Of a stretch of 64,000 nt of DNA, positions 53,530-62,639 are shown in pieces (position 1 is the first letter of the stretch; every line of letters begins with the position of its first letter). The stretch covers positions 28,523-92,522 of the forward strand of contig NZ_CP025409.1 of the NCBI RefSeq assembly GCF_002847305.1, in the 5' to 3' direction. The position numbers were made by a program, and so were the translations under genes. The notes below the pieces were generated by a model, which was not told the DNA's origin, searched no databases, and saw nothing but the letters and a program-made list of their open reading frames with translations. This stretch comes from Paracoccus tegillarcae. Its GTDB lineage: Bacteria; Pseudomonadota; Alphaproteobacteria; Rhodobacterales; Rhodobacteraceae.

Positions 53530-53948
53530 CCCGCCGCGCGCCTTGGGCGAGCGGCGGCGATCGAGCGGCTGGTCGTCGTCATCGCCGATTGCCAGGAAGG
53601 TGATCTGCGGTTCATCCTGTCGGCGGTGCTGGAAGGGATTTGCGCCGGAGAGCCTGCGCCTGATTCTAGCGGCGTAGACCAGGAGGCGGGAAATTGGGGC
53701 GCGCTGGCAAGCGCGATGACGAACTGCGCGCCTATTTCGGCGCCTGCGGTGACCGCCTCGCCAGAGGCGGGCTTGGCCCGCGCGGCAAGTTCAGGCTGGC
53801 CCAGAGAGCGATGGCGGGCAAGAGCCACGAAAATCTCGCCACGGTTAAGACCGGTTTCTCCGGTCGCTTCGCATGGCAACCAACGGGTTCCTTGTCCCTG
53901 TCGAACCGCGTCTATGTTCCGCTAGAACACAGGTGCGCGACGCGGTAA
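53530..53948 (+). pseudogene. Decayed gene remnant
   Basis: Coding-like stretch IERLVVVIADCQEGDLRFIL and SAVLEGICAGEPAPDSSG in one frame, then DDELRAYFGACGDRLARGGL in another from about 53705. A frame change near 53700 and no clear start suggest a broken small plasmid gene downstream of the HTH remnant. Confidence 0.45.
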
Positions 53949-54340
53949 ACCTCAACAGCCGAGACGAGGCAAATTGACACATGGCCTGTCCAAACAGGTT
54001 AGTTTACCTAAGCTGTTATCGAAGCCATATTGTGGCGATATAGTTCTGTCCCCCCGAGGAAAGAGTATGCCCCGCCTGTTTTGGCGGGGCATTTTTGTTT
54101 TCAACGGTCCAGTTGGGCGGTTGTGAGTAGCAGATGCCTGACATTGGACGTGGAAAGGTTTGCCGGGGCCAGGCAACGGCTACCCAAAAGTTCGGTTTCC
54201 GGTTCCTGCAGTCACCACGCGGCGAGTTAGCCCCCCCGTCTGTTCGCAGACTCCGGGGCCGAATTCTCTGCCGAGATCACGCCCGGGCCGTGAGACGTCC
54301 TCCACTGCCTTGCGACTGGTCACACAGTCTAGACCTCTCC
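53949..54340. other. Intergenic region with terminator
   Basis: Contains the terminator at 54068. To the right, up to the Hint/RTX gene stop, only an inverted repeat-like GC text (GGGGCCGAATTC area) is seen. No gene. Confidence 0.5.
54068..54098 (+). terminator. Rho-independent terminator
   Basis: Perfect ten-base stem ATGCCCCGCC/GGCGGGGCAT with a TGTTTT loop and a TTTTTG run. It ends plus-strand transcription after the decayed gene set. Confidence 0.88.
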
Positions 54341-56155
54341 TCAGACCTCTCCCACCAGCGGCTTACGGTTCTGCAGGTGACGCATCGCCAGCTTGCGGCC
54401 CTGCCGGCCCGAGACCAGTTCCCGCGCCGGGACAGGAGCATGCTCAGGAGCTCGAAGTTCAGGGAATATCGTGAAGATCTCCTCCAACGCCGCCGGACCA
54501 ACCGATTTCAGCGCCTCGGCGCCGGTGAAGAGCGATTCCGTTTCCGCGCCATTGGCCAGGACGATCTGGTGGGTATCGAAGAGAAAATGGACATAGGTCA
54601 CCTCGTCCAGATCCTGCGCCACGTCGATGCCCTCGATCTGGCACAGCTGCTTGGCGGCAACCAGCACCTCGTCGGCGCCGAACATGGTCCGGGCGATGCG
54701 CGAGCGCACCAGAATCCGGTGCTGCGGCGAGACGACAAGGTCCGCCGTCGGCCGGCCCGCGCCAAGCGCGCCCTTGCGGATGCGGATCGGGCGCAGCTTC
54801 GAATGCGCGGCCAGCATCGCCGCATCCAGCCGGCGCTTGCCGATCCAGCGGATCGCCTGCAGGCCGGCATCCCGCGTCTCGACCAGATCGCCGACCTTGA
54901 GATCGCCCGCCGCCACCTCGCCCGAGGCGGTGCAGATACAGGCATCGGCGGCAAAGCAGAGGACATTGGTATTGTCCCAGGTCAGGTTGGCCCCCGCCAC
55001 GGCCGCGCCGCCATTGCGAATGATCAGCCCGCCCGCAGATTGCAGCACGCCATCGGCCTGATCGGCCCTGAGCCAGCCAAGCGGCGTGGCGTAATTCGTG
55101 CCATTCGCCAGGTTATAGGCGGCCAGGTTGGCGGCGTTGTAATAGCCGCTCAGATCGACGAAGTCGTTATTCGCCTGATTGCCATCGGCGATGTTCTGCC
55201 CGGTCGCGGTGTTGAAATCGGTGATGATATCGGCGTCACCGGCAAGGAAGGTGTCGAAGCCCTCGCCCCCGGTCAGGCTGTCCGTGCCAGTCCCCCCCTC
55301 GAGCCGGTCATTGTCGGCGCCGCCGCTCAGGCTGTCATTCCCGGCCCCGCCGCGCAGCGTGTCGCTACCAGCACCGCCGAAAAGCGTATCATTGCCGGCC
55401 TCGCCCAGAAGCGTGTCATTGCCGGCGCCACCCTCGACGATGTCATTGCCCGCCCCGGCCGAGACCGAGTCATTGCCCAGCCCGGCGCGGATGTAATCGT
55501 CATTGCCGGTCATGCCCGGCAGGATGGCATCATTGGCATCGACCCGGTCGCCGGCCCCGTCGATATAGCCTTGACCGATGACGTTGTTGCCGTCGGTGCC
55601 ATCGACATAGCCATCTCTGAAGGGCAGCAGATTGCGTTCCGCCGTGATCCCGCCGAAATTGCTGATGTTCGAGGGGTTGTTCGGGACCGAAACCGAGATG
55701 ATCGGAAATTCGGTGATCGCCGACTCACCCGGTTCGCTGCCGACAACCGGCGGCGGCATCAGGAAGACATTGCCGCTCACATCCTGTATCAGCCGGACCG
55801 GTACAGTAATGGTGCGGGTCGCACCGCCACCGATGGCCTGGACCACCGATACGTTATAGACCCGGATCGTCGAGTCCGCTTGCAGCGTGTAGGTCGTGTC
55901 GTTCAGCGTGTAAGTGATATTGTCCAGCGCTCCAGTCCCGCCCGGCTGGTTGTGGTTCAGCGAGACGGTATTCCCGGTGCCGCGGTTGTCGTTCAGCGTC
56001 ACCTGGGTACTCTGCGAGAAGAGCGGGGTCCCGGCGCTGCCAAAAACCCGGTTCCCAAGAACAGCGCCAACGTTCTCTGCGGTGTTGTTGGTCTCGGTGG
56101 GATCCATGTCCGCCAATTGGCCGAGATACAGCATCTGGTAGGTAAAGCTGGGCAT
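54341..56155 (-). CDS. RTX protein with C-terminal Hint domain
   Basis: 604 aa from the ATG at 56155 (or 56161; GGAG lies upstream). Beginning MPSFTYQMLYLGQLADMDPT is typical of Rhodobacterales Hint proteins. Residues about 275-350 are RTX-type nonapeptides (AGAGNDIVEGGAGNDTLLGE and so on). The Hint domain starts VLCFAADACICTASGEVAAG, with KVGDLVETRDAGLQAIRWIG, LVVSPQHRILVRSRIA and YVHFLFDTHQIVLANGAETE. Probably type I secreted and perhaps self-processing. No secretion genes nearby. GC-rich, unlike the metalloprotease at 48 kb. Confidence 0.92.
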   Translation of the reverse strand: MPSFTYQMLYLGQLADMDPTETNNTAENVGAVLGNRVFGSAGTPLFSQSTQVTLNDNRGTGNTVSLNHNQPGGTGALDNITYTLNDTTYTLQADSTIRVYNVSVVQAIGGGATRTITVPVRLIQDVSGNVFLMPPPVVGSEPGESAITEFPIISVSVPNNPSNISNFGGITAERNLLPFRDGYVDGTDGNNVIGQGYIDGAGDRVDANDAILPGMTGNDDYIRAGLGNDSVSAGAGNDIVEGGAGNDTLLGEAGNDTLFGGAGSDTLRGGAGNDSLSGGADNDRLEGGTGTDSLTGGEGFDTFLAGDADIITDFNTATGQNIADGNQANNDFVDLSGYYNAANLAAYNLANGTNYATPLGWLRADQADGVLQSAGGLIIRNGGAAVAGANLTWDNTNVLCFAADACICTASGEVAAGDLKVGDLVETRDAGLQAIRWIGKRRLDAAMLAAHSKLRPIRIRKGALGAGRPTADLVVSPQHRILVRSRIARTMFGADEVLVAAKQLCQIEGIDVAQDLDEVTYVHFLFDTHQIVLANGAETESLFTGAEALKSVGPAALEEIFTIFPELRAPEHAPVPARELVSGRQGRKLAMRHLQNRKPLVGEV

Positions 56156-56446
56156 GAACATCGGCTCCAAAAAAAACACTTCACATACATCCGCGATAGC
56201 CGTCGAGCCATCGGAGATGTGCCGTTCACTTCGGCCTTAATCGAGCTATATATATGTGACGCCGGAGTTTTGTCATCTATCGTTTTCGGTAGTCGCAGAG
56301 GTGGCCTGACGACGCGCGACTACTCGATCGAGACGCTTCATCGATGTTGCGCGATGGCTCTCGAGCTACCGAGGAGCCGCCTAGTCCACCGGAAAATTCC
56401 TTGTCGCGTGACACAGACGATCACGCCGGGACGGTCGGGCTCGTGG

Positions 56447-57377
56447 TCACAGCACCGCCGTCCACAGCCGGAACCGCGTTCCGCCCGTGATCTCGCGCAC
56501 CAGCCCTAGACCCTGCAAGCGCGCCAGCAGCCGCTCGGCGGTATCGCGGCTGATCGCCGCCTCGGCTTCCAGCGCAGCGGCGGAAACCACCTGATGCACC
56601 ACCAGCGCATCGATCACCAATCCCGCATTGCTGCCCTTGATCCGCGCCGTCTTCCGCCTGGCCCGATCTGCCCACTCCATCAGCTGCCGGATCACGCGGA
56701 ACCCCGCCTCGCAGCCGGCCGCAATGGCCCCGCACCACGCCCTCAGAAATTCTTCCGCATCACCACCTATCGTCCAAACTCGCCGCCCGGCCTGCCCCAT
56801 CGGCACCATCACCAGCGGCTCCGCGCTGTCCGCCATGGCCCGTGCCGCCCAGCACATCGCTTCCAGCTGGTGCCCGTCCGGCGACAGATCGGTGAGCCGC
56901 CAGAGCCGGCATCCGAACGCTGCCAGCGTGATCGCGTGGCAGCCGTCAAGCACGGCCAGCCCCCCCCGCGAAGCCTGCGGCCTCGGCATCGAAATCCTCG
57001 CCGGTCGGGCGCAGCAGATTGCCGTCTCCCCGCCCCTGCCCCACCCGGTGCAGCCCGAGGAAATCCCGCAGATCGTCCACCCGCCCCCTGCCCTGCAACC
57101 GCCCGATGGCCCACCGGGCCTGGGACAGTGCGTCCAGATCGACCGAGGCCGGGGCATCGGCCAGGTCGCGGATCAGCACCTCTTGCGGGATCGGCGTCCC
57201 CACGGCCCAGAGCATGGACACGACCTCACTGAATGCCAACCGGGTGATCAGACCGCGGCGCAGGGTCTCGTCCAGACCGGCCAGGAGCCCGTCCAACCGG
57301 CCGATGGCCTGCGCGGCCTGCGCCAGGTCCACGGCGCAGTCCCGCTCCGCCGCGCGCCAAGCCGCCGGATCGAGCAA
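56447..57377 (-). pseudogene. Plasmid HTH protein gene, frameshifted at a G8 run
   Basis: Two frames join into one protein: the N-terminal frame from 57377 (AAWRAAERDCAVDLAQAAQA, IPQEVLIRDLADAPASVDLD, VDDLRDFLGLHRVGQG) reads to the G-run at 56960-56967 and then stops. The rest continues in the next frame as LAVLDGCHAITLAAFGCRLW, RLTDLSPDGHQLEAMCWAA and a C-terminal wHTH (AISRDTAERLLARLQGLGLV, REITGGTRFRLW). Removing one G restores a single frame. The start is a TTG 13 bases from the IS6 end, so the 5' part may also be missing. A diverged copy lies at 63690-64000. Family seen on Rhodobacterales plasmids; I cannot name it. Confidence 0.75.
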
Positions 57378-57389
57378 TAACCTCCGATC

Positions 57390-58212
57390 GGTTATGTCGC
57401 AAACTTTGACAGCATTTGAGTGATATCTCTGGACTCGCTTCTGCTACGCGGCGAGCGCTGCGAATTGAGCAAACGGACAGAGTTCGGGTGTCAGTTGACC
57501 TTTTCGGATCATGTTGGCCACCTCGATACCTTCGAGTGCCGCCGAAGCTGATGCGAAGGATTTGAAACCAAGCATAGGGCGGATGCGCTTCTTGATGGTC
57601 CGGTGGTCCTGCTCGACCATGTTATTGAGGAATTTGATCCTTACCATCTCGATGGGGATCGGGCAGCCGAAGCGTCTCAGCATGCGGTTGATGGCGTTGA
57701 TGCCGGCCGTGTTGGCGCCGCTCTTGTCGATGACGATCTTTCGCGGCAGGCCGTTCACCTCCAGAGCTCTGGCGAAGAACTTCGTCGCTGCGGTCTTGTT
57801 GCGTCGCTTCGAGAGCATGAAGTCCAGGGTTTTGCCAAACTTGTCGACGGCACGATAGAGGTAGACCCACTCGCCTTTCACCCGGATGTAGGTTTCGTCC
57901 ATGCGCCAGGATCGGTCGGACGGACGCTTGCGGCGACGCGCCTGCTCGGCGACCAGAGGCGAGTACTTCGTGACCCAGCGGTTCAAAGTGGCGTGATCCA
58001 CCCGAACGCCACGTTCAGCCATTATTTCTTCGAGGTCGCGGTACGACACCGAATAGCGGACGTAGAAGAACACCGCGAAAAGGATCACATCTTTCGGGAA
58101 CTGGGCGCCCTTGAACGAGATCATGGCTGGCTCTCCCTCCCCCCCCGTTTCACAGCAAGACGGTCGGATGCAGAGCTGACGCCCGTCAACCGTCAAAGTT
58201 TGCGACAGAGCC
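57390..58212. mobile_element. IS6-family insertion sequence
   Basis: About 823 bp, bounded by imperfect inverted repeats: left end GGTTATGTCGCAAACTTTGA at 57390 and right end reading GGCTCTGTCGCAAACTTTGA from 58212 on minus. One transposase gene inside. Flanking octamers (CTCCGATC left, ATCGTATC right) are not identical, so no target duplication survives, as after recombination or cointegrate formation. Confidence 0.88.
57444..58124 (-). CDS. tnpA: IS6-family DDE transposase
   Basis: 226 aa from the ATG at 58124. Starts MISFKGAQFPKDVILFAVFF, then HATLNRWVTKYSPLVAEQAR. DDE residues: WRMDETYIRVKGEWVYLYRA (first Asp), KIVIDKSGANTAGINAINRM (second Asp) and NMVEQDHRTIKKRIRPMLGF (Glu). Complete, probably active. 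The frame is open upstream but the longer version is not supported. Confidence 0.95.
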   Translation of the reverse strand: MISFKGAQFPKDVILFAVFFYVRYSVSYRDLEEIMAERGVRVDHATLNRWVTKYSPLVAEQARRRKRPSDRSWRMDETYIRVKGEWVYLYRAVDKFGKTLDFMLSKRRNKTAATKFFARALEVNGLPRKIVIDKSGANTAGINAINRMLRRFGCPIPIEMVRIKFLNNMVEQDHRTIKKRIRPMLGFKSFASASAALEGIEVANMIRKGQLTPELCPFAQFAALAA

Positions 58213-58280
58213 ATCGTATCCACCCGCTTCATCTCCCCTCCGTCCGCTGCCTCGCAACGAACGGTCCGACAGAACGTCAG

Positions 58281-58314
58281 GGGGGTCAAAATTGGACGCC
58301 GATACCCCGCCTTA
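58281..58314. mobile_element. IS21-type terminal repeat, outer part split by IS5
   Basis: GGGGGGTCAAAATTGGACGC followed by CGATACCCC is typical of the repeated ends of IS21-family elements. It is continued after the IS5-type insertion by GGGGGTCAAAATTGCATGCC at 59165-59184, ending CGAAACA near 59190. No istA/istB genes are present, so only an end remains. Confidence 0.65.
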
Positions 58315-59162
58315 GGCTCCAGACTCAATCAAGTCCACCAAATGATGATGGCTGCGATTGCGACGGCAGAAGCGAAGTTGATGGCGAGTTTGTCGTATCT
58401 GGTTGCGATGCGTCGCCAGTCTTTGAGGCGGCAGAAGGCGCGCTCGATCAGGTTCCTGTGGCGGTAGGCGTCGGGATCGCAGGGAATGGGGATCTTCCGC
58501 GATCTGGTTGAGGGGATGACGGCCTCGGTTCCTGTGGCGGCCAGGCGGCTGCGCAGGCTGTTCGCGTCGTAGCCCCTGTCAGCGAGAAGGCGGGCCGAGG
58601 GTGGCATTTTGTCCAGAAGCGCAGGGGCTTCGGTGATGTCGGCGTGGTTTCCCGGGCTGAGGGTGAAGGCGACAGCCCGCCCGCACCCATCTGTCAGGGC
58701 GTGGATTTTGGTGGTTGGGCCGCCACGCGAGCGCCCGATGGCCTGAATTTGCGCCCCCCTTTTGCGCCGTGGGCAGAACGGTGGGCGCGGACGGCCGTGC
58801 TGTCGATACTCAGCTCGTCCGGCAGTTCGGCCTGACTCGCGAGGGCAGCAAAGATCCGCCCCCAGAGCCCGCGATGGCTCCATCGGTTGAAGCGGTTGTA
58901 AATCGTCGTCGAGGGGCCGTAGTCGGGTGGGCAATCCTCCCACCGGCAGCCCACGCGCAGCACATGGATGATCCCGCTGATGACCCGCCGGTCGTCCACC
59001 CGCCGCGCGCCCGGCTGGTTCATGGGCAAAAGCGGCTCAATCACCGCCCACGCCCTGTCCGAAAGCCAAAATCCTGCCGACATGACAAACCTCTCCTGAA
59101 CCCTCGGAAAGAGTGAATCAGCTCAACCATAATAGATCAATGGCTTGATTGGGTTTGGAGCC
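58315..59162. mobile_element. IS5-family (IS427-type) insertion sequence
   Basis: 848 bp with inverted ends GGCTCCAGACTCAATCAAG at 58315 and, read on minus from 59162, GGCTCCAAACCCAATCAAG. A two-base TA target duplication flanks it (58313-58314 and 59163-59164), as in the IS427 group. Inserted inside an IS21-type end. Confidence 0.9.
58329..59083 (-). CDS. IS5/IS427-type transposase, two frames with programmed -1 shift
   Basis: OrfA from 59083 (MSAGFWLSDRAWAVIEPLLP, HVLRVGCRWEDCPPDYGPST, IDSTAVRAHRSAHGAKGG) and OrfB ending at 58329 (RGGPTTKIHALTDGCGRAVA, LLADRGYDANSLRSRLAA, RNLIERAFCRLKDWRRIATR). The frames meet at A4G6 on the minus strand (58754-58763), read GCA-AAA-GGG-GGG in orfA; a -1 shift gives the fused protein. 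The D-D-E set is split between IDSTAVRAH, ADRGYD and RNLIERAFCRLK. Looks intact. Confidence 0.9.
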
Positions 59163-59190
59163 TAGGGGGTCAAAATTGCATGCCGAAACA

Positions 59191-59542
59191 CAATCAGCGA
59201 TCCGAACAGCCAGGCGATGATGATTGCCTGCACCCGCCGATCCGGCGAGATGCGGGTAAACCCCGCGCGGATCGACCGGATGCCGCCGCTCTCCTCCAGC
59301 GTGTACAGCAGCAGGATCGCCCCGAAAATGATGTAAAGCAGGCTTACCGCCGTGACCGCGCCGTTTACCGTCGCGCCCAGCACCTTGTTCAGATCGGTGC
59401 CCCAGACCAGCAGCGCCGTCGCCGCGGTGACGAGATAGGCCACGCCCATCGAAAGCTTAGCGGACCGTGCCAGCACCACCAGTAGCAGAAATACCGTGGC
59501 AATTGGCAGCAGCGCCAAGACAAAGGTTAAAATACCAGACAT
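59191..59542 (-). pseudogene. Lactate permease, truncated
   Basis: Only the first 117 or so residues remain: start ATG 59542 behind [84 protein letters not shown]. LctP/GlcA-type permeases continue with EGASGFGTP; here the frame runs instead into the IS21-type end at 59190. The product would have about three helices and no transport activity. It follows dld in the same direction, so it was the permease of a D-lactate operon. Confidence 0.85.
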
Positions 59543-59609
59543 ACGTCCTCCTCCTGAAGACGGCGGGAACCCCGCCGGTTAAGTCGTGATTGGGAACGTT
59601 ACGCGCGGC

Positions 59610-61328
59610 CTAGTGCCATTGCGCGCATTTCGAGGTGTGACCGATCCCGGGGTTCAGCGCGTTCGTGGGATCGATTGACCGATAGAAGCCAGCCAGTTCG
59701 GGCTTGGCGTGATAGAGATGGCCGACATTGTGTTCGGCCGGGTATTCGGCGCCGCGACGATCCAGCAACCGCCACATCGCGTGTTCGACGGCCAGGCAGT
59801 CGTGACCCTTGCGCACGACATAGTCCTGATGAAAGACATGGCAGAAGAAGTGGCCGTAATAGAGTTTTACGGCCAGTTTTTCGTCCAGCTCGGCCGGCAG
59901 CGTCTCGACCCACTCGCGATCGTTGCGGCGCAGCGCAATGTCCAATGCAACGATATCTTCAACCTCTTGGGCATGGATCGCGCGATAGCGGACAGCGGCG
60001 CCCGCCACCGCAAAGCGGTGCAGGAAAGCGGCCTTGCCCTCGTCGGAGGTGCATTCGAACATCGCACCACTGGCGGAAGGAAAGATACCCGACAGATATT
60101 CCCGCGCCTCGGCAATACCCGCCCCACCCATCTTCAGCAGCAGATGATGCTCGTAGCGGTCCCGATAGGCATTCATCCGCTGCGGCAGATGCTGCGGCGC
60201 CAGACGCGACAGCCCCTGCGCCAGCCGGTCGGACAGCGTCGTCCCCAGACCCAGCCGTTCGGTCAGCGCGTCGATGCGCGCCTTCGCGGCAAACAGTGCC
60301 GGCATCCGGTCGGTGCCGAGCCGCTGGATGAACAGGAAGGTGTCCTTGCCATATCGGGCGGCGATGTCATAGGCGTCACGGTGAATGTATTCCCCTGCAA
60401 TCGGCAAGGTATCGAAGCTGCCCAGGATATGCCGCCGGATTGTCGTCAACTCGTCCGGGTCATTGCTGCCAATGTAGAACACCGCAGTCTCGGATTCGGC
60501 CTTGAAACTGTCCAGGCGAACGGCGAAGACCGCCAGCTTGCCGGCACAGCCCGCAGCTTCATGCAGTCGGCGTGGATCGGCATTGAAGCGCGCCGGTGTG
60601 CCGGCCTCGATATCGCGCACATGGCTTGCATATTCGCGGTCCGAGGCCCAGGCATCGGTCAGCACGGGTTCTGGCAGGTCGCCCCGCTCCAGCCGCGTCA
60701 GGATGTCCTCGGGGTCGTCGCCCAGATCGAGGCCGAGGTGATTTACCAGTGCCACCGAGCCATCGGCGCGTACTTCGGCATAGAGGCTCAGCTGCGTATA
60801 GGCCGGGCCACGATGAATCAACGCGCCGCCGGAATTGTTGCAGATCCCGCCCAGCACGGATGCGCCGATGCAGGACGAGCCGATCACCGAATGCGGCTCT
60901 CGGCCCAGTGGGCGCAGACGCTTTTCCAGCGTATCAAGAGTGGCGCCCGGAAGGCAGACGACCTGCTCTCCGCCCTTCAGAAGGTGAATGCGGTTCAGGC
61001 GCATGACGCTGATCAGAACGATCTCGCGATCATAATCCTCGCCCCAGGGAGTCGAGCCGCCGGTCAGCCCGGTATTCGCGGCTTGCAGGATCACGACCCG
61101 GCCGCTGGCGATGACGGCGTTCAGAACCCTCCACATCTCAACGAGCGATCCGGGCCGCACTACCGCAGCCACCGGCCCGCTCCCATAACGAAAGCCGCGC
61201 GTGAAACGCCGTGTCCCGCGCGGTGTCGTCAGCACATGCGCGCTGCCGACGATGTCGCGCAGCCTGGCCAGGAGCAGGTCACGCCTCATCGACGCCACCA
61301 CAGGGCGTTGCCTGGTTTGGTCATCCAA
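59610..61328 (-). CDS. dld: Quinone-dependent D-lactate dehydrogenase
   Basis: 572 aa from the TTG at 61328, with GGAGGAG properly spaced, giving the length of E. coli Dld (571 aa). FAD-binding: QAANTGLTGGSTPWGEDYDR and HSVIGSSCIGASVLGGICNN. Membrane-binding/substrate region with NADPRRLHEAAGCAGKLAVF and HHLLLKMGGAGIAEAREYLS; C-terminus YPAEHNVGHLYHAKPELAGF and DPTNALNPGIGHTSK. Oxidises D-lactate to pyruvate and passes electrons to quinone. Divergent from a GntR regulator with an operator between them. Confidence 0.95.
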   Translation of the reverse strand: MDDQTRQRPVVASMRRDLLLARLRDIVGSAHVLTTPRGTRRFTRGFRYGSGPVAAVVRPGSLVEMWRVLNAVIASGRVVILQAANTGLTGGSTPWGEDYDREIVLISVMRLNRIHLLKGGEQVVCLPGATLDTLEKRLRPLGREPHSVIGSSCIGASVLGGICNNSGGALIHRGPAYTQLSLYAEVRADGSVALVNHLGLDLGDDPEDILTRLERGDLPEPVLTDAWASDREYASHVRDIEAGTPARFNADPRRLHEAAGCAGKLAVFAVRLDSFKAESETAVFYIGSNDPDELTTIRRHILGSFDTLPIAGEYIHRDAYDIAARYGKDTFLFIQRLGTDRMPALFAAKARIDALTERLGLGTTLSDRLAQGLSRLAPQHLPQRMNAYRDRYEHHLLLKMGGAGIAEAREYLSGIFPSASGAMFECTSDEGKAAFLHRFAVAGAAVRYRAIHAQEVEDIVALDIALRRNDREWVETLPAELDEKLAVKLYYGHFFCHVFHQDYVVRKGHDCLAVEHAMWRLLDRRGAEYPAEHNVGHLYHAKPELAGFYRSIDPTNALNPGIGHTSKCAQWH

Positions 61329-61413
61329 ATTCTCCTCCGATTGGGCACAAGGCCCACTCCAGGTAATCAGACGATTCCCATCCAAGAATCGTTCCTTACC
61401 TCTCCTGCAACTA

Positions 61414-61432
61414 TGGTAAAATAAATTTACCA
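61414..61432. promoter_or_regulatory. Operator for the GntR regulator
   Basis: TGGTAAA-N5-TTTACCA, a perfect seven-base inverted repeat in the AT-rich divergent region between dld and the regulator. GGT/ACC half-sites are typical of FadR-subfamily GntR regulators such as LldR. Confidence 0.75.
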
Positions 61433-61519
61433 CTAAGGTCAACAGGAAATTTAATTGCCCATCCCTTCAGTCTCGGTTAGGGTGGGTGCCCGACGATCCG
61501 GGGCGTCACGGAGGCCAGA

Positions 61520-62293
61520 TTGAGCAGCGAAGTCAACAAGGGCACACCGGCCGCAGCCAGCACGGCACGGCATCTTGAGGATCTGATCCTCGAAGGGTCG
61601 TTGCGTCCGGGTGATCCGCTGCTGCCCGAACGCGAGATGGCGCTGCGGCTGAAGGTTTCGCGCCCGACATTGCGACAGGGAATCAAGATGCTGGAAGACA
61701 AGGGGCTGATCGTTGCCGATCAGAATGGCGGACGGCAGGTGGCGATGCTGGCAACCAGTGTCACCGACCCGCTGATCGAACTGATGGCCTCGCGGGCCGA
61801 GACCGTGGATGACTATCTGGAACTGCGCGCGGCTCTGGAGGGGCTGGCCGCCGGCCTTGCCGCAACCCGCGCCAATGACGTCGATCGCGAGACGCTGAGC
61901 CGCTGCATAGAGCGCATTGAGGCCGCCCATCACGATGCCGACCCGAACGACGAGGCCGAGGCCGATATCGATCTGCATACCGCCGTCTATGAGGCGAGCC
62001 ATAATATCGTGCTGTTACAGATCATGCGGGCATTGGCGGGGATGCTACGGCGCGGGGTGTTTCACAACCGCATCAAGCTCTATGCGCGATCAGAGGTGCG
62101 CAATGTACTGCTGACGCAGCACCGGGCGATCCATGACGCGATCATTGCCCGCGATCCCGAGGCGGCCACCCGCGCGGCGGAGAATCACATTGCCTATACC
62201 CGACGCGTGCTGAACGAGATTGCCGCCGCCGAGACACGGCTGGAAATCTCGCTGCGCCGGCTCCAGGGAGGCAACATCAGCCAGCGTGTCTGA
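61520..62293 (+). CDS. GntR-family (FadR subfamily) regulator, LldR-like
   Basis: 257 aa from a TTG at 61520 with GGAGG five bases upstream. N-terminal wHTH: LRPGDPLLPEREMALRLKVS, RPTLRQGIKMLEDKGLIVAD. C-terminal FCD effector domain with the metal/ligand residues in EADIDLHTAVYEASHNIVLL and LLTQHRAIHDAIIARDPEA. It presumably controls dld in response to lactate through the operator at 61414. Confidence 0.92.
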   Translation: MSSEVNKGTPAAASTARHLEDLILEGSLRPGDPLLPEREMALRLKVSRPTLRQGIKMLEDKGLIVADQNGGRQVAMLATSVTDPLIELMASRAETVDDYLELRAALEGLAAGLAATRANDVDRETLSRCIERIEAAHHDADPNDEAEADIDLHTAVYEASHNIVLLQIMRALAGMLRRGVFHNRIKLYARSEVRNVLLTQHRAIHDAIIARDPEAATRAAENHIAYTRRVLNEIAAAETRLEISLRRLQGGNISQRV

Positions 62294-62639
62294 TGCTGCC
62301 CAAGAGGCTGCGCCCAACCACTCGCGCGCGGCACCCGGCCAACGCCATGAACCCGGCATCCGACGTGTCTTCGGGCAAGGTATGAAGCGCAGCGACATGG
62401 ACATGAATTTGGTACTGCCTGGCGTGGCAGGCGCGCGGATCAGACGTGGCCTTCCCTCCGATCACTGTTGAGGCGGCCGAGACCTGTCCCTGCTAGTGTC
62501 GCCCAAAAGAGACGCTTCTCATATCCAGTGGTGCGGCGATCTTTTCTTCCGCTGCCCGACATCCCAAGCCTCCAGTTGCGGATCATGCTGGCATTCCCAC
62601 GGCCAGAGCTCCGCCTGCGTTTCCGACCCGGAGAAGACC
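62294..62639. other. Intergenic region
   Basis: 346 bases between the regulator and the exporter gene. No gene or hairpin supported; a frame open into the exporter from 62496 has no start signal. Confidence 0.45.

Noticed and set aside
54134..56509. Long plus-strand open frame of about 790 codons
   Set aside because: Antisense to the Hint/RTX gene, whose motifs and start are clear on the minus strand.
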